Assembly (NCBI RefSeq): GCF_018271995.1 | Contig: NZ_JAGUCO010000003.1 | Location: 248,001-312,000 of the forward strand | Source of the DNA: Carboxylicivirga linearis | GTDB lineage: Bacteria; Bacteroidota; Bacteroidia; Bacteroidales; Marinilabiliaceae | Direction: 5' to 3' | Length of the DNA stretch: 64,000 bases | Part shown: positions 43,623 to 55,200 of the stretch, piece after piece | Layout of the letters: every line of letters begins with the position of its first letter | Position numbering within the stretch: position 1 is the first letter of the stretch | Made by a program: the position numbers and the translations under genes | The notes under the pieces: generated by a model | The model's input: only the letters and a program-made list of their open reading frames with translations | The model's database searches: none | What the model was told of the DNA's origin: nothing

Positions 43623-44057
43623 ATGAGAACAGCAGAGATTCATACCGAAAAAGGAATTATGAAAGTTGAGTTCTATGAGAACGATGCTCCCAATACAGTA
43701 GATAATTTTGTGAAGTTGGCTCAATCAGGATATTATGATGGATTAAATTTTCATCGTGTGATTCCTGATTTTGTTATTCAGGGTGGTTGTCCTGATGGTA
43801 CCGGAGCCGGTGGCCCTGGTTATACTATCGATTGTGAATTGGATGGCGATAATCAATATCATGATAAAGGAGTATTGTCAATGGCTCATGCCGGGCGTAA
43901 TACTGGTGGATCACAATTTTTTATCTGCCATAACAGAGAAAATACTCAGCACCTTGATCGTCAGCATACTTGTTTTGGAAAAGTAGTTGAAGGTTTAGAC
44001 GTGATTGATGATATTCGCCAAGGTGATAAGATTTTAAAGGTGGTAGTAAACGGTTAG
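43623..44057 (+). CDS. ppiB: Cyclophilin-type peptidyl-prolyl isomerase
   Basis: A 144-residue cytoplasmic cyclophilin without a signal peptide. The isomerase signatures are clear: [64 protein letters not shown] and [19 protein letters not shown] (each read in part). The active-site Arg in FHRV and the SQFFI motif are intact. It is followed after 23 bp by the DUF3127 gene on the same strand, so the two probably share a transcript ended by the terminator at 44.47 kb. Confidence 0.94.
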   Translation: MRTAEIHTEKGIMKVEFYENDAPNTVDNFVKLAQSGYYDGLNFHRVIPDFVIQGGCPDGTGAGGPGYTIDCELDGDNQYHDKGVLSMAHAGRNTGGSQFFICHNRENTQHLDRQHTCFGKVVEGLDVIDDIRQGDKILKVVVNG

Positions 44058-44080
44058 AAATTAAAAGATATTAGCGAAAG

Positions 44081-44455
44081 ATGAATTTTGAAATTTCAGG
44101 GAATTTAATAGTAAAAGACGATACAGTAGAGATTAGTGCATCCTTCAAAAAACGTGAGTTTGTAATTGAAGTGGTAAATGAGCGTAATTCTGATTGGAAT
44201 GATTTTATCAAGTTTCAGTTAACTCAGGATAAATGTAATTTACTGGATCCTCTTCAATTAGGAGATAAGATAAAGGTGAACTTTAATATCAGAGGTCGTA
44301 AGTGGGAAAAAGACGGAAGAGTTAATTATTTCTCAAACCTTGAAGCTTGGAGAATTGAAAAAGAAGAAGCTGTTTTGCCTCCAGATGCACCAGCCCCTAA
44401 TTTCTCTGAAGCTGATATACCACCAGCCGGACCGGACGAAGATCTACCATTTTAA
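44081..44455 (+). CDS. DUF3127 OB-fold-like protein with an SSB-like tail
   Basis: A 124-residue protein of the DUF3127 family, a Bacteroidota family with a beta-barrel (OB-like) core: FEISGNLIVK, KKREFVIEVV, FIKFQLTQDKCNLLD and KVNFNIRGRKWEKDGRVNYFSNLEAWRIE. The last 25 residues are acidic and proline-rich and end PDEDLPF, very like the SSB C-terminal tip (consensus DDDIPF) that recruits DNA-repair partners. The family has no assigned function; the tail suggests DNA-metabolism interactions. It follows ppiB by 23 bp and ends before a strong terminator. Confidence 0.85.
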   Translation: MNFEISGNLIVKDDTVEISASFKKREFVIEVVNERNSDWNDFIKFQLTQDKCNLLDPLQLGDKIKVNFNIRGRKWEKDGRVNYFSNLEAWRIEKEEAVLPPDAPAPNFSEADIPPAGPDEDLPF

Positions 44456-44467
44456 AGAATATTATAT

Positions 44468-44498
44468 GTCCTGAACCGATTGGTTCAGGACTTTTTTT
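44468..44498 (+). terminator. Terminator after the ppiB-DUF3127 pair
   Basis: The perfect stem GTCCTGAACC / GGTTCAGGAC with a GATT loop is followed by seven T residues. Confidence 0.92.
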
Positions 44499-44516
44499 AA
44501 CCCTAATTTCAAAGAA

Positions 44517-45614
44517 ATGAAAATTTCCACATTAATTGTATTTTCTCTTTTTTATGTAGTTAGCTTTGGTCAGGCTTTTAGCGATTCATTATCGAATTTT
44601 GAGGTATATGAAGGACGAATTGGTTTGAGTGATGATCAATTTCCGGTGATGTACTGGGCCGGTTCTGCTGTGTCCATCCACTTTACAGGTACAGAACTGG
44701 GAGTTACATTGGACGATGATGAAGGAAAAAACTTCTTTCAGGTTATTATTGATGGACATGATGAATTTCCAATTTTAATAGACTGTGATCAGGGATCTAA
44801 ATATTATCAGCTTGTACATGGTTTACCCAAAGGCAAGCATATTGCCAAAATGGTGAAACGTACTGAACCATGGGAGGGATCGACCGTATTTAAAGGATTT
44901 AAGGTAAACGGTGATATAAAGCCAATGCCAATGACCTTAGATGAAAAGTTAAAAATTGAGTTTTACGGAAATTCAATAACTTCGGGTATGGGTAATGAAG
45001 ACTTGAGCGATTATGGACGGCAGAATGGCAATCCTCGCTTCAAAAACCATTACCTGTCTTATGCATCTATTGCCAGTAGAAAATTAAATGCCGAACATCG
45101 CAGCATTTCATTAAGTGGTATTGGTATCATGGTTAGCTGGGATGATTATATTATGCCTGAAATATATAACAGAACCAATCCGTTTGATGAAAATAGCCAC
45201 TGGGACTTTAGCAGCTGGACTCCTGATGTTGTGGTAATTAATCTTTTTCAGAATGACAGCTGGATTGTGGAAAAGCCCGATTATAAGGAGTTTAAAAAGA
45301 GGTTGGGCGAGGAAAAACCCGATGCAAAAGCTACCATTAAAGCGCACATGAATTTTGTAAAATCGGTTCGTAAAGAATATCCGAATGCTGATATAATTTG
45401 TTCGTTAGGAAGCATGGATGCCACACGGAAAGGAAGTCCCTGGCCGGGATATGTGCAGCAATCTGTTGAGAAACTCCAGCAAAAGGGTGATAAAAAATTA
45501 CACTTTATGTTTTTTCCTCATAATGGACATCCTGCTCACCCAACTGTTTTCCATGATTTTGAAATGGCCGATCAGTTAGTTGATTTTATCAATAAAACAA
45601 TACTCAATAAATAA
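44517..45614 (+). CDS. Secreted CE2-type SGNH carbohydrate esterase
   Basis: A 365-residue secreted esterase with a signal peptide (about 1-19, LFYVVSFGQA). The N-terminal jelly-roll (about 25-140, RIGLSDDQFPVMYWAGSAVSIHFTG) is typical of carbohydrate esterase family 2. The SGNH domain follows (about 145-360), with the nucleophile Ser153 in FYGNSITSGMG and the Asn block VVVINLFQNDSW. The catalytic His is probably in PHNGHPAHPTVFHD near 342. CE2 enzymes remove acetyl groups from plant polysaccharides. It is directly upstream of an MFS transporter, possibly linking esterase activity to uptake or export, but no SusCD system is nearby. Confidence 0.82.
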   Translation: MKISTLIVFSLFYVVSFGQAFSDSLSNFEVYEGRIGLSDDQFPVMYWAGSAVSIHFTGTELGVTLDDDEGKNFFQVIIDGHDEFPILIDCDQGSKYYQLVHGLPKGKHIAKMVKRTEPWEGSTVFKGFKVNGDIKPMPMTLDEKLKIEFYGNSITSGMGNEDLSDYGRQNGNPRFKNHYLSYASIASRKLNAEHRSISLSGIGIMVSWDDYIMPEIYNRTNPFDENSHWDFSSWTPDVVVINLFQNDSWIVEKPDYKEFKKRLGEEKPDAKATIKAHMNFVKSVRKEYPNADIICSLGSMDATRKGSPWPGYVQQSVEKLQQKGDKKLHFMFFPHNGHPAHPTVFHDFEMADQLVDFINKTILNK

Positions 45615-45616
45615 TA

Positions 45617-46774
45617 GTGAATAAAGCCAAAGAAAAATTTGAAACGGGTAAGGTTTTACTAATCAGCCTTGCTCATTTCTTTCACGATGTGTATACTGCC
45701 TTTTTGGCTCCATTGCTACCTTATCTGCGCGAAAGTATGGGTATTAGCCTAACTTTTGCTGGCTTTTTATCAGTAGTTCAACGGTTACCTACTTTGTTTA
45801 ATCCTTTGGTAGGGATATTAGCAGAGAGGACTAAATCGCGATATTTTGTGATTTTTACACCAGCTGTTACAGCCGTTTCAATGAGCTTGATGGCAGTGGC
45901 GCCTCATAAAATTTATTTGGTTTTATTGGTGCTGATCAGTGGCATCAGTAGTTCGTTTTTTCATGTTCCTTCACCCGTTATGATGCGTAAGGTTTCGGGT
46001 AAAAGAATTGGAATGGGAATGAGCTTTTATATGGTTGGGGGTGAGCTAGCCCGATCGGTTGGGCCCGTGGCTGTTGTTGGAGCTATTGAGTTATGGGGTC
46101 TAAAAGGAATAACTTATTTTATTCCAACCGGTATTTTGGCTTCTGTTCTTTTGTATTTTCGGTTAAGAAATATTTCAGTAGCTGAGAGTATTCAAAATCA
46201 TTCAGGATTGGAGTATTTGAAGGTATTCCGAAAATTCTTACCATTGGTGTCTACTATAGCACTCATCCTCTTTTTCAGAGCTGCCATGAAATCAGCTTTG
46301 ACTTTTTATCTGCCAGTATATATTACAAGTCATGGTGACTCTAAAATATGGGCTGGAATTTCTCTTTCTATCCTTCAGGCAGCCGGAGTAATAGGAACTA
46401 TGTTTGCCGGTACCATTTCTGATAAAATTGGTCGCAGAAGTATGATGGTTATTGCTACCTCAGCTGCACCCATTTTATTTTTTGGATTTTTATATACAAC
46501 CGGATTTTTGCAAATGGTATTTCTGGTTTTATGTGGATTGTTCTTATTTGCCACGGGCCCTGTTTTTTTGGCTATTGTAAACGAGTACAAAACAGAACAC
46601 AGCAATTTTGTGAATGCTGTATTTATGACTACTACTTTTCTAATAGGCGCCACTATGGTTTTATTAGTAGGTATGCTGGGTGACTTTTTTAGTCTGGAAA
46701 CAACCTATCATATTGTTGGTTTATTTGCCTTTCTGGCTATTCCTTTTTCGTTTCGTATTCCGAGAAGGAAATAG
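45617..46774 (+). CDS. MFS transporter
   Basis: A 385-residue major facilitator superfamily protein with about 12 membrane helices. The first half has LLISLAHFFHDVYTAFLAPLLPYLRESMG and LFNPLVGILAERTKSRYF, the canonical loop between helices 2 and 3. The second half begins near TIALILFFRAAM and has GTISDKIGRRSMMVIAT between its helices. This layout resembles fosmidomycin-resistance-like and sugar-type MFS members; the substrate is unknown. The start is GTG two bases after the esterase stop codon, so it is translationally linked to that gene. It converges on the PD40 gene 6 bp away. Confidence 0.88.
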   Translation: MNKAKEKFETGKVLLISLAHFFHDVYTAFLAPLLPYLRESMGISLTFAGFLSVVQRLPTLFNPLVGILAERTKSRYFVIFTPAVTAVSMSLMAVAPHKIYLVLLVLISGISSSFFHVPSPVMMRKVSGKRIGMGMSFYMVGGELARSVGPVAVVGAIELWGLKGITYFIPTGILASVLLYFRLRNISVAESIQNHSGLEYLKVFRKFLPLVSTIALILFFRAAMKSALTFYLPVYITSHGDSKIWAGISLSILQAAGVIGTMFAGTISDKIGRRSMMVIATSAAPILFFGFLYTTGFLQMVFLVLCGLFLFATGPVFLAIVNEYKTEHSNFVNAVFMTTTFLIGATMVLLVGMLGDFFSLETTYHIVGLFAFLAIPFSFRIPRRK

Positions 46775-46780
46775 TATTCT

Positions 46781-48298
46781 CTATTTCTCAGTTAAGATAA
46801 TTTCTATATTCATCTCATCTGAAGAGGCCATCTTTTGAGGTGTTATGGTAATTATTTTGTTTTGATACAGTTTTTTACGGATCAAGATTGTGTAAGAAGT
46901 ATTTTTCTTCAAGTAATAGCTGAATTCTCCATTTTCGTCAGCAGTTATTCTGGTTTTAAAGCTTCCTTTATTACTGCTAATATCAATCCATGCATCTTTT
47001 AAAGGAGCATTCTCGGCTTCGTTTCTCACAAATCCTTTTATCTGGCAATATTCCAATGGTTCACTTATGATGAGGCTGTAAACATCATCACCACCATTTC
47101 CTCCCGGGCGATTAGAGGTGAAGTATCCGAAGCTATTGGTGTCATCCAGATAAAGACTAAAGTCATCTGAAGAAGTATTAACCGGGTAGCCCATATTAAA
47201 TGCTTTTGAGAACTTACCATCCTTTTGTTTGGCTAGAAATAAGTCGTAACCGCCTAATCCGGGTAATCCATCAGAAGCAAAATATAAAGTGCCTGTTGAC
47301 GAAAGAAATGGAAAAACTTCGTTACCAATAGTATTAATTTCCGGACCCAGATTAACAGGTTTACTTAAAAAACCATCTTTTATTCTACTTACATACAGGT
47401 CCATACCACCGTATCCGCCAGGCATGTCAGAGCTATAATAAATAAGTTCAGCTTCAGTATCAATAAATGCGTGAGCCATGTTATAATTGCCACTAAATAA
47501 GTTAATAGGCTGAACTTTTTTCGACCATTTATCTCCGTGTTTAAAAGCAATAAACAGGTTCAGAACATTTACGCTTCCATCAACACTTTGTGTGTTGCGT
47601 GTTAGATAGGCAGTGTTTAAATTATCTTCGAAGCAAATAGGACCATCATTAAATTTTGAGTTGAGGTTAACACTAAATGGTTCAATATATTTCGAATTCT
47701 CTTTATCTGTTTCTTTAATCATGTACAGATTATAAAAGGAAGCTCCGGTTCTAATGTCCTTATTTTTAGTGATGCCTGATGATGGACGGTTAGAAGAGAA
47801 AACAACTTTATCTTCATACAAAACAGGAGCAAACTCATCATATTGACTATTAAAGCCCAAGTGGCTGATTTTATAACGGCTGGAATCCTTTTTTTGCATT
47901 TCAATAAAGGCTTTCAGGTCTTTAAAAGCATATTGGTTATTGCTATTACTTTGCAAATAGAATTTTTCCAAGTATAATTCTGCTTCCTCATATTGTTTTT
48001 CTTTTTGAAGTTCTCGGGCAAGCAGAAAGTAATTGTTAAAATCAAATTCGGGGTATTCAATAACTTTTTTATAATATTCAGAAGCCTTTGAACTATTGCC
48101 TAATTTGCTATATGATTTGGCAATTTGCAGGTTAGAATAATATTCGTTTTTCCCACTCTTTAAAAGTTTTTTGTATTCTTTGATAGCTCTTTTGTAGTTG
48201 AACTCATTATAATAGCTGTTGGCTTTATCCAAGTCTTTGGACTGACCAGCTACAGAGAGAGAAATTAAGCAAAGTGCGATTATGAGTGATAGCTTCAT
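46781..48298 (-). CDS. TPR/PD40 envelope protein of the adhesin operon (no OmpA domain)
   Basis: A 505-residue exported protein (signal peptide about 1-18, LISLSVAGQ). In order: TPR repeats (about 20-120, ANSYYNEFNYKRAIKEYKKLLKSG), then a WD40-like PD40 beta-propeller (about 130-420, with FSSNRPSSG, YYSSDMPGGYGGMDLYVSR, YFASDGLPGLGGYDLF and FTSNRPGGNGGDDVY). A carboxypeptidase-regulatory-like domain follows (about 420-505). It resembles PorE-type proteins of the type IX secretion system, but the C-terminal OmpA peptidoglycan-binding domain is missing; the stop is 6 bp from the convergent MFS gene. It lies 3 bp after the PorP/SprF gene, so it is an operon partner. The function in secretion is inferred. 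Confidence 0.8.
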   Translation of the reverse strand: MKLSLIIALCLISLSVAGQSKDLDKANSYYNEFNYKRAIKEYKKLLKSGKNEYYSNLQIAKSYSKLGNSSKASEYYKKVIEYPEFDFNNYFLLARELQKEKQYEEAELYLEKFYLQSNSNNQYAFKDLKAFIEMQKKDSSRYKISHLGFNSQYDEFAPVLYEDKVVFSSNRPSSGITKNKDIRTGASFYNLYMIKETDKENSKYIEPFSVNLNSKFNDGPICFEDNLNTAYLTRNTQSVDGSVNVLNLFIAFKHGDKWSKKVQPINLFSGNYNMAHAFIDTEAELIYYSSDMPGGYGGMDLYVSRIKDGFLSKPVNLGPEINTIGNEVFPFLSSTGTLYFASDGLPGLGGYDLFLAKQKDGKFSKAFNMGYPVNTSSDDFSLYLDDTNSFGYFTSNRPGGNGGDDVYSLIISEPLEYCQIKGFVRNEAENAPLKDAWIDISSNKGSFKTRITADENGEFSYYLKKNTSYTILIRKKLYQNKIITITPQKMASSDEMNIEIILTEK

Positions 48299-48301
48299 AT
48301 T

Positions 48302-49249
48302 TTAGAAATACCTTGGATTTTGTACTTTTTCATTTGTAAAATTAAGCTCATATGAAATCATAATTTCATGAGTGCCATTGTTGTAGTTGCGTAGCTCGTT
48401 GTTAATCATATCGTATGCATATCCTACTTTTAGTTGTTCTGTGATCTGGTATTGCAATATTCCACCAAATGAATCGCTCATCCGATACATGGCTCCAACC
48501 CAAAGTTTTTCTTTAAACAAAAAGTTAATGTTGGCATCTAAACTTACAGGTGCAGCCTGAGTTAATCGGGCTAAAATGGTAGGTTTAAACTTCACCTCTT
48601 CACTAATATTAAATACATATCCACCTGTTAAAAAATAGTGCCTTATCTCAGAACCAGACTGTCCTAAAATCTGAACATCTCCATTAACCAGTTTGTTTTC
48701 CAGGAGCTTTGGAGCTGAAATACCCAGGAAATACCTGTTTGAATACAGATAAAGTCCAAACCCAAAGTTGGGAAGATATTTACTGGTTGAACCAATATTA
48801 GACAACGAAGGGTCGTTAGGAGATGCCTGAAGCAGTTGTGTAACATCTAATTGAAAATGGTTAAAACCACCTTTTAACCCGAATGATAATTTACTCTTTT
48901 CAGATATCTTAATGCGGTAAGCATAATCAACATAAAACCCGGTTTGACTGGCCGGTGATAATTGATCGTGTATAATGCTTAAACCTAATCCAATACTTTT
49001 ACCCAAAGGCATATGTCCAGTAAGCGTTTGAGTTGATGGAGCTCCTTCAAATCCAACCCATTGATGACGAGATAATGCCATTATACTAGTCATTCCTCGC
49101 GAACCGGCATACGCAGGATTGAAAGCCAAAGTATTAAACATGTATTGAGTATACAACGGATCCTGCTGTGCTTCTATTCTACCTACTTGAGTAGTGAAAA
49201 AGAGGAGTAGAATAAGGAGTGATTTTATGTGATTTATTTTACGCATCAT
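48302..49249 (-). CDS. PorP/SprF family type IX secretion membrane protein
   Basis: A 315-residue outer-membrane barrel of the PorP/SprF family. A signal peptide ends near residue 27 (FFTTQVGRIEAQ). The family hallmark follows: QDPLYTQYMFNTLAFNPAYAGSRG and MALSRHQWVGFEGAPSTQTLTGHMPL, then barrel strands and IMISYELNF near the end. SprF-like proteins are needed for secretion and surface anchoring of the type B C-terminal-domain adhesin encoded immediately upstream (established in Flavobacterium). It lies 19 bp after the adhesin stop codon and 3 bp before the TPR/PD40 gene, on the same strand. Confidence 0.92.
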   Translation of the reverse strand: MMRKINHIKSLLILLLFFTTQVGRIEAQQDPLYTQYMFNTLAFNPAYAGSRGMTSIMALSRHQWVGFEGAPSTQTLTGHMPLGKSIGLGLSIIHDQLSPASQTGFYVDYAYRIKISEKSKLSFGLKGGFNHFQLDVTQLLQASPNDPSLSNIGSTSKYLPNFGFGLYLYSNRYFLGISAPKLLENKLVNGDVQILGQSGSEIRHYFLTGGYVFNISEEVKFKPTILARLTQAAPVSLDANINFLFKEKLWVGAMYRMSDSFGGILQYQITEQLKVGYAYDMINNELRNYNNGTHEIMISYELNFTNEKVQNPRYF

Positions 49250-49268
49250 TGATTAATTAGGGTGTTGG

Positions 49269-52200
49269 TTACTTCTTCAAATAAACGGTGCCTTTTATAA
49301 CTCTTCCATCTACAAGTTTAAAGACATAGAAATAGGTTCCTTCAGATAGTTCGTCAGATCCTAAAGAGCTTTCCGATGATCTTCCATCCCATGTGTTGTT
49401 ATAATCTTTCATGTAATAAATCTGAGCTCCCCAACGATTAAAAATATAAAGCTCATTGTTGTCATACTCTGCAGTTCCAATTCCGGGAATAACAAAATAG
49501 TCGTCAACACCATCGCCATTTGGAGAAAATACCTCAGGAATATTATCGGGAGCTTTTTCAATGGTTATATGCACTCTGGCACCAGAAATAGCTCCGGTTC
49601 CATCTTCTAATATGTAGTCAACAATTTCTTCATCACAACCACAATTATAAGCAGCATTGAAACGCAGCGTTTTTCTGTCCTCTAAAATCACCGCAGTACC
49701 TTTGGTACTTGGAGTATAACTTGCAATTCTTACCCAGAGTAGCTCAGGAGATTCAACATCATCATCGTTCAGTGTTAAATCTAACTCGGCCGACTGTCCT
49801 TCTATCACAGTCATGTAATCATCCTGTGCAATAGGAGGGTCATTCAAAGGAAGGATTGTAATGTATATGGTGTCAACAGAACAGATGGAAGCTTCGTTAC
49901 AAATTTGATACGTCATCATATCTTGCCCGAAATAATTATCATCTGGGAAGTATTCAATAACAGAGTTATCAATGTCGATGACATAGGATCCGTTTTCTGG
50001 TTCATCAATTACAGTCAAAGAAGATGCATCTATCGGACTATTAGGGCTGGAGGCATTTGCAATCGGATAGATTGAAACAGATTCATCTTCGTAAGTTTCT
50101 GCATAAACACTCTCAGTAACCGGAATAGCATTTTCTCCTGAAATAGTTAAATAAACTGTTGCCTGACTGCAATCACCTTCAACATCGCATATTTGATAGG
50201 TGTATAAATCGGTTCCTTCAAAATTAGCATCGGGTGTGTAAATAATATATCCAGTGCCGGTTTCCACTTCGGTAGTTCCATTTTGTGGCTGAATAGTTAC
50301 TTCAAGGGAGTTTAGATTCAAATCACTGTCAACATCATTGTCGTTCTCAACCACATTGGTTCTGATTGTTGAACTAAGTAGTCCGAAATCATTATCATCA
50401 ACGGCAACAGGAGCATCGTTAACTGAAGCAATAGTAATGTTTGCTTTGGCCTGAGCGGATGCACCATCTTCATCTTGTACCGAATAGGTAAATGAATCAG
50501 AACCAAAATAATCAAGGTCAGGAGTGTAAGTAATGGTAAAGTCTGAATTAATTGACAGAGCTCCATTTTGAACATCACTAATAATTTGTAATGTTGATGG
50601 CACTATTTCATTATCAAGGTCAGAATCATTCTCCAGAATAGCAAAAGTAGCAGTTATGTCTTCCTGTGTTTCAATATTGTCATCCTGCAGATTTGGAGCA
50701 TCGTTAACCGGATTGATGGTTATGGATACTGTAGCCTGAGAAGAGTAGCCATCTTCATCCTGAATTTCATAAGTGAAATTGTCGGTTCCGTAATAATTTT
50801 CAGTAGGCGTGTATAAAACAGTACCGTCCGTTTGTGGCTCTGCACTTCCATTTGTTGGTTCGACTACAATTGCAACTGAGCTTGCAATTATATTGTTTTG
50901 CTGGTCGGTATCGTTCTCTAAAACATTTAATGAAGTAGGTGTATCCTCATCAATAGAAAATACATCGTTAACAGCAATAGGAGCTTCATTTGAAACGGTA
51001 ACGCTAATAACAGCAACATTACTCAAGACGCCATCGGTATCGGCTATTTGTAACGAGAATTGATCATTGCCGGCAAATCCTGCATTGGGTGTGTACTCTA
51101 CCGTTTCGTTCTGTAGGTTTATATTAACTGAGCCATTTGCTGGGTTATTAATTACACTAAGAGTACTTAAGTTTAAGTTGCCGTCCACATCGTTTGTGAT
51201 GTCAGCAATATTTATTGTTAATGCTACATCTTCAGCCGTTGTATAGGGCGTTTGATTTTCAATGATCATAGGGGCATCGTTGACGTTAATAACTGTAATA
51301 GAAAACTGTTGCTCAACAGTTGTTAAAGGATCAGTTGCCCGTATTGTGATTGAATAAGGACTGTTGGCAACATCATCATTTACAGGTGTTCCTTGCAGTT
51401 GTCCGGTACCGTCTTCATTGTCGGTGAATTCTAGCCAGTTAGGTATTTCAATTGCTGACAATGAGGGAATATCACCATCCTCATCAGAAGTGGTTACAAC
51501 ATAATTATATAGTTCATCCTGATTAATACTTGTAATTGGAGTAGATGTGAAAACAGGAGCAGAATCGTTATCAGTAATATTAATGGTTACCATCTGGTTG
51601 GGAAGAACCTGATAATTCGAATCACTATTGGTATTGACACTAATAGTAACAGTAAGTGTTTCGTTCTCAAAATTAGTATCTTCTATTGCTGCTATCTCTA
51701 TTGATTGCGGTTGATCCCAATTGTCTGCATTGAATGTTACAGGCGTTTCTGGAACTGCAGAACTGGTTGTATTACTTGAGGTGATATTAAAAATTACAGG
51801 TGAATTGGGTTGAGTAGTCAATTCAATAGTAATTGAAGAACTATTTCCTTCGGTAATACTGAGTTGAGTTGCAGATAAAATATATTGCGCTATATCATTA
51901 TCTTCAATATCTACTGCAATTGTTTTGTTATCAATATCAATAAAATTAGGATCGCTATTGTCAACGTCAACACTTAAAGTAATAGTGGCAATTTCGTCAT
52001 TTGTATCTTCATCATCCAATCCCGCAATTGTAACTTGTTGGGCAATGTTCCAATTGTCAGGAGTAAAAGTTAAAGTGTTGGACGAAACGGAAAGAGCATT
52101 AGAATTTGAATTGCTAACGTTGATAATAACATCACTTTCTGGTTGAGCTTCAAGAACAACTGAAAAATTGTTTGAATCACCCTCGGTGATAATAAAACTA

Positions 52201-55200
52201 TCAGTGTTGGGAGTAAAGTCGGCAACAGTAATATCTGATACATTAACGATAATCAACTGATCATTCACATTAATGTATGACTGGTCACTTGCAGCGGTTA
52301 CAGAAGCAGTAATGGTTAATGATTCATCGGTAAGGTCAGGATCTGTTACTCCTGTAATGGTTACTGTTTGAGGTGTATTCCAATTTTGATAGGTAAACTG
52401 TAATGAGGATGGAGATACTGTGGCAATGTTTGCATTAGCACCTGTAAAATTAATGGTTACCGTATTGGTTGGTTGAGTATTTAATACAACGTTAAAGCTT
52501 TCAAATGAATCTTCATTGAAATTTAATTCTGTTTGTGATAAAGTAAAACCTGCAACATCGTTATCCGTTATATTAACAGCTAATGATGCATTGATATCGG
52601 TAAAACCAGTGTCGCTATTATTGTTATTAACAGCTAACGAAATAGTAACAGTTTCATTATAGGCATCATCGTCGTTAACAGGATTTACAATTACTGTTTG
52701 TGGGGTGTCCCAGTTGTTTGTAGTGAATGTTAAACTACTCTCAGAAATGGTTACAGCTCCTTCGTCAGGGTTACTTAAATCAACTACCACATTGCTTTGT
52801 GGTTGAGCGGATAGGGCAACAGTGAAAGAGCTATCTTCGGTATCACCTTCGTTAATATTTAGTTCGCCAGGTGTAACTATAAGCGAAGCAGCATTGTTAT
52901 CAGTTACATTAATATTAATATTTTTGTCAGCTAAACTTGAATACCTTGAATCGCTTCCGGAACCAACAGAAGCGGTAATTATCACTGTTTCATTTACAAT
53001 ATTGCTATCATCTTCAGCTGTAATCGTTATAGTTTGGGCTTGATTCCATGTACTATTGCTAAATGTGACTTCGGATGCTGATAAACTTATGGCATTGGTA
53101 TCATCGCTAACCAATTCGATGGTGACAGAGTTACTTGGCTGGGATGATAAAACGATGGTGAAATCGTTTGTATTTCCTTCAGTTATATTTATTTCAGAAG
53201 CTGATAAAACAAAATTGGCTGTTTCGTTATCAGTGATATTTACAATTAAATCCTGATTAAGACCATTAAAATCGGCATCACTTGATGGATCAATTGTTAA
53301 TGATATGGTAACTACTTCATCATCTGCATCATCATCTTCCAATCCTGTAACTTCAATTTGTTGTGGAGTATTCCAGTTGCTTGTCGTAAATACCAAAGGA
53401 GTTAAGTCTAAGCTGGCTGCACTTGAGTTGCTGTTTGCAAGGTTGATACTAACATTGCTTGAAGGTTGTTGAGTTAATACAACTGAAATGTTACCTGTGT
53501 TACCTTCGGTTATACCTAAAGGATTAGGAGTAGCTGTGAAACCTGCTATGTCATTATCTAATACCGTAATGTTAATTTCTTTGGGGTCAATTGTAGTAAA
53601 TGCAGCATCGCTTGACGCATCAACGGTGGCCGTAATTATGGCTGATTCGTTTGTAAGATTATCATCAAGTAAAGCATTGATAGTAACTGGCTGTGAAGTA
53701 TTCCAGTTCTCATTTGTGAATGTCAGTGTTGCGTTAGAAACCGATATTGCATCGGAATTATTATTGGATAAATTAATGGTTACCGGATTAACGGGTTGGG
53801 CCGAAAGTGAAACTGTAAAAATAATTCCGGTTCCTTCATTGATAAACACTTCCGAAACAGATAGGTTTACATCGGCATTGTCATCATCATTAACAGTGAT
53901 ATTAATTGTTTTATCCTCAATTCCGTTAAAGTTAGCATCGCTACTACTATTATTAACGCTAAGGGTTATAGTTGCAGCTTCGTTATTTGAATCAGAATCG
54001 GGAACTCCAACTACATTTACTTGCTGCGCAGTACTCCAATTACTACTTGTAAAGGTTAACAGGTTGGTTGATACAGTTGCAGCTTCGGTATTTGAACTGT
54101 TAATGCTAATTACCACATTGCTGGATGGCTGCGCAGAAAGAGCAACTGAGAAATTACCTGAACTTCCTTCGGTAACTGTTAAGTTATCCGCACTAACGGC
54201 AAAGTCTGCTACTGTTACATCTAATACAGTAACATTAATGGTTTGGTTGCTTAACGATGTAAATGCTTGATCGCTAATGGAAGCTACAGATGCTGTAATA
54301 GTGAGTAACCCATCAGTCAAATTATTGTCTTCCACACCGGTAAGTGTTACCGTTTGTGGCGTACTCCAGTTTAGGTTCGTGAATTGTAACGAAGAAGTTG
54401 ATAGAGTGGCTATATTAGCATTACCACCCGTAAGATTAATATTAACCGGGTTATTGGGTTGAGCGGTTAAAGCAACGGTAAAAGTTCCATTCGAATTCTC
54501 TGCAAAACTTAATTCTGATACAGATAAGCTGAAACCTGCAGAGTCATCATCAGTGATGCTTACAGCAACAGTGCTGGAAGTATCACTAAAATCATTATCA
54601 CTATTGGTATTGTCAACGTTTAATGAGATAGTTAAATTTTCATTATAGGCGTCGGCATCGTCAACGGGAGTAATAATTACTGTTTGTGGGGTATTCCAAT
54701 TACCCGATGTAAAAGTAAGGCTACTTGCTGATATGGTTGCGGCACCTAAATCAGAACTAACCAAATCAATAACAACATCACTCGAGGGTTGTGCTGAAAG
54801 CACAACAGTAAATGATTGTTCCTGCGCATCACCTTCTGTAATATCAAATGTGTTGGTTGAAAGGATTAAAGCTGCATTATCGTTATCGGTAACTGTTACA
54901 GCAATCAATTTATCAGCAATGCCTAAAAATCCTGCATCGCTACCAGAAGCAACAGAAGCCGTGATGGTTACTGCCTCGTTAATGAGATTATCATCATTCT
55001 CAGCGGTTATAGTAACAGACTGAGCTAAATCCCAAGTGCTGTTTGTAAATGTAACAACTGATTCTGACATACTGATGGCATCAGTATTGCTACTTGTTAA
55101 TTCTATGGATACATTACTACTGGGTTGAGATGTTAATTCAATAGTGAAGTTGTCGGAATTTCCTTCTGTGATATCTATTGTAGATGCTGATAATACAAAA

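Noticed and set aside
53488-54270. Long plus-strand ORFs across the adhesin gene (49.3-58.3 kb), up to 260 codons
   Set aside because: They are mirror-frame shadows of the repetitive adhesin; their repeated low-complexity translation follows the repeat period.
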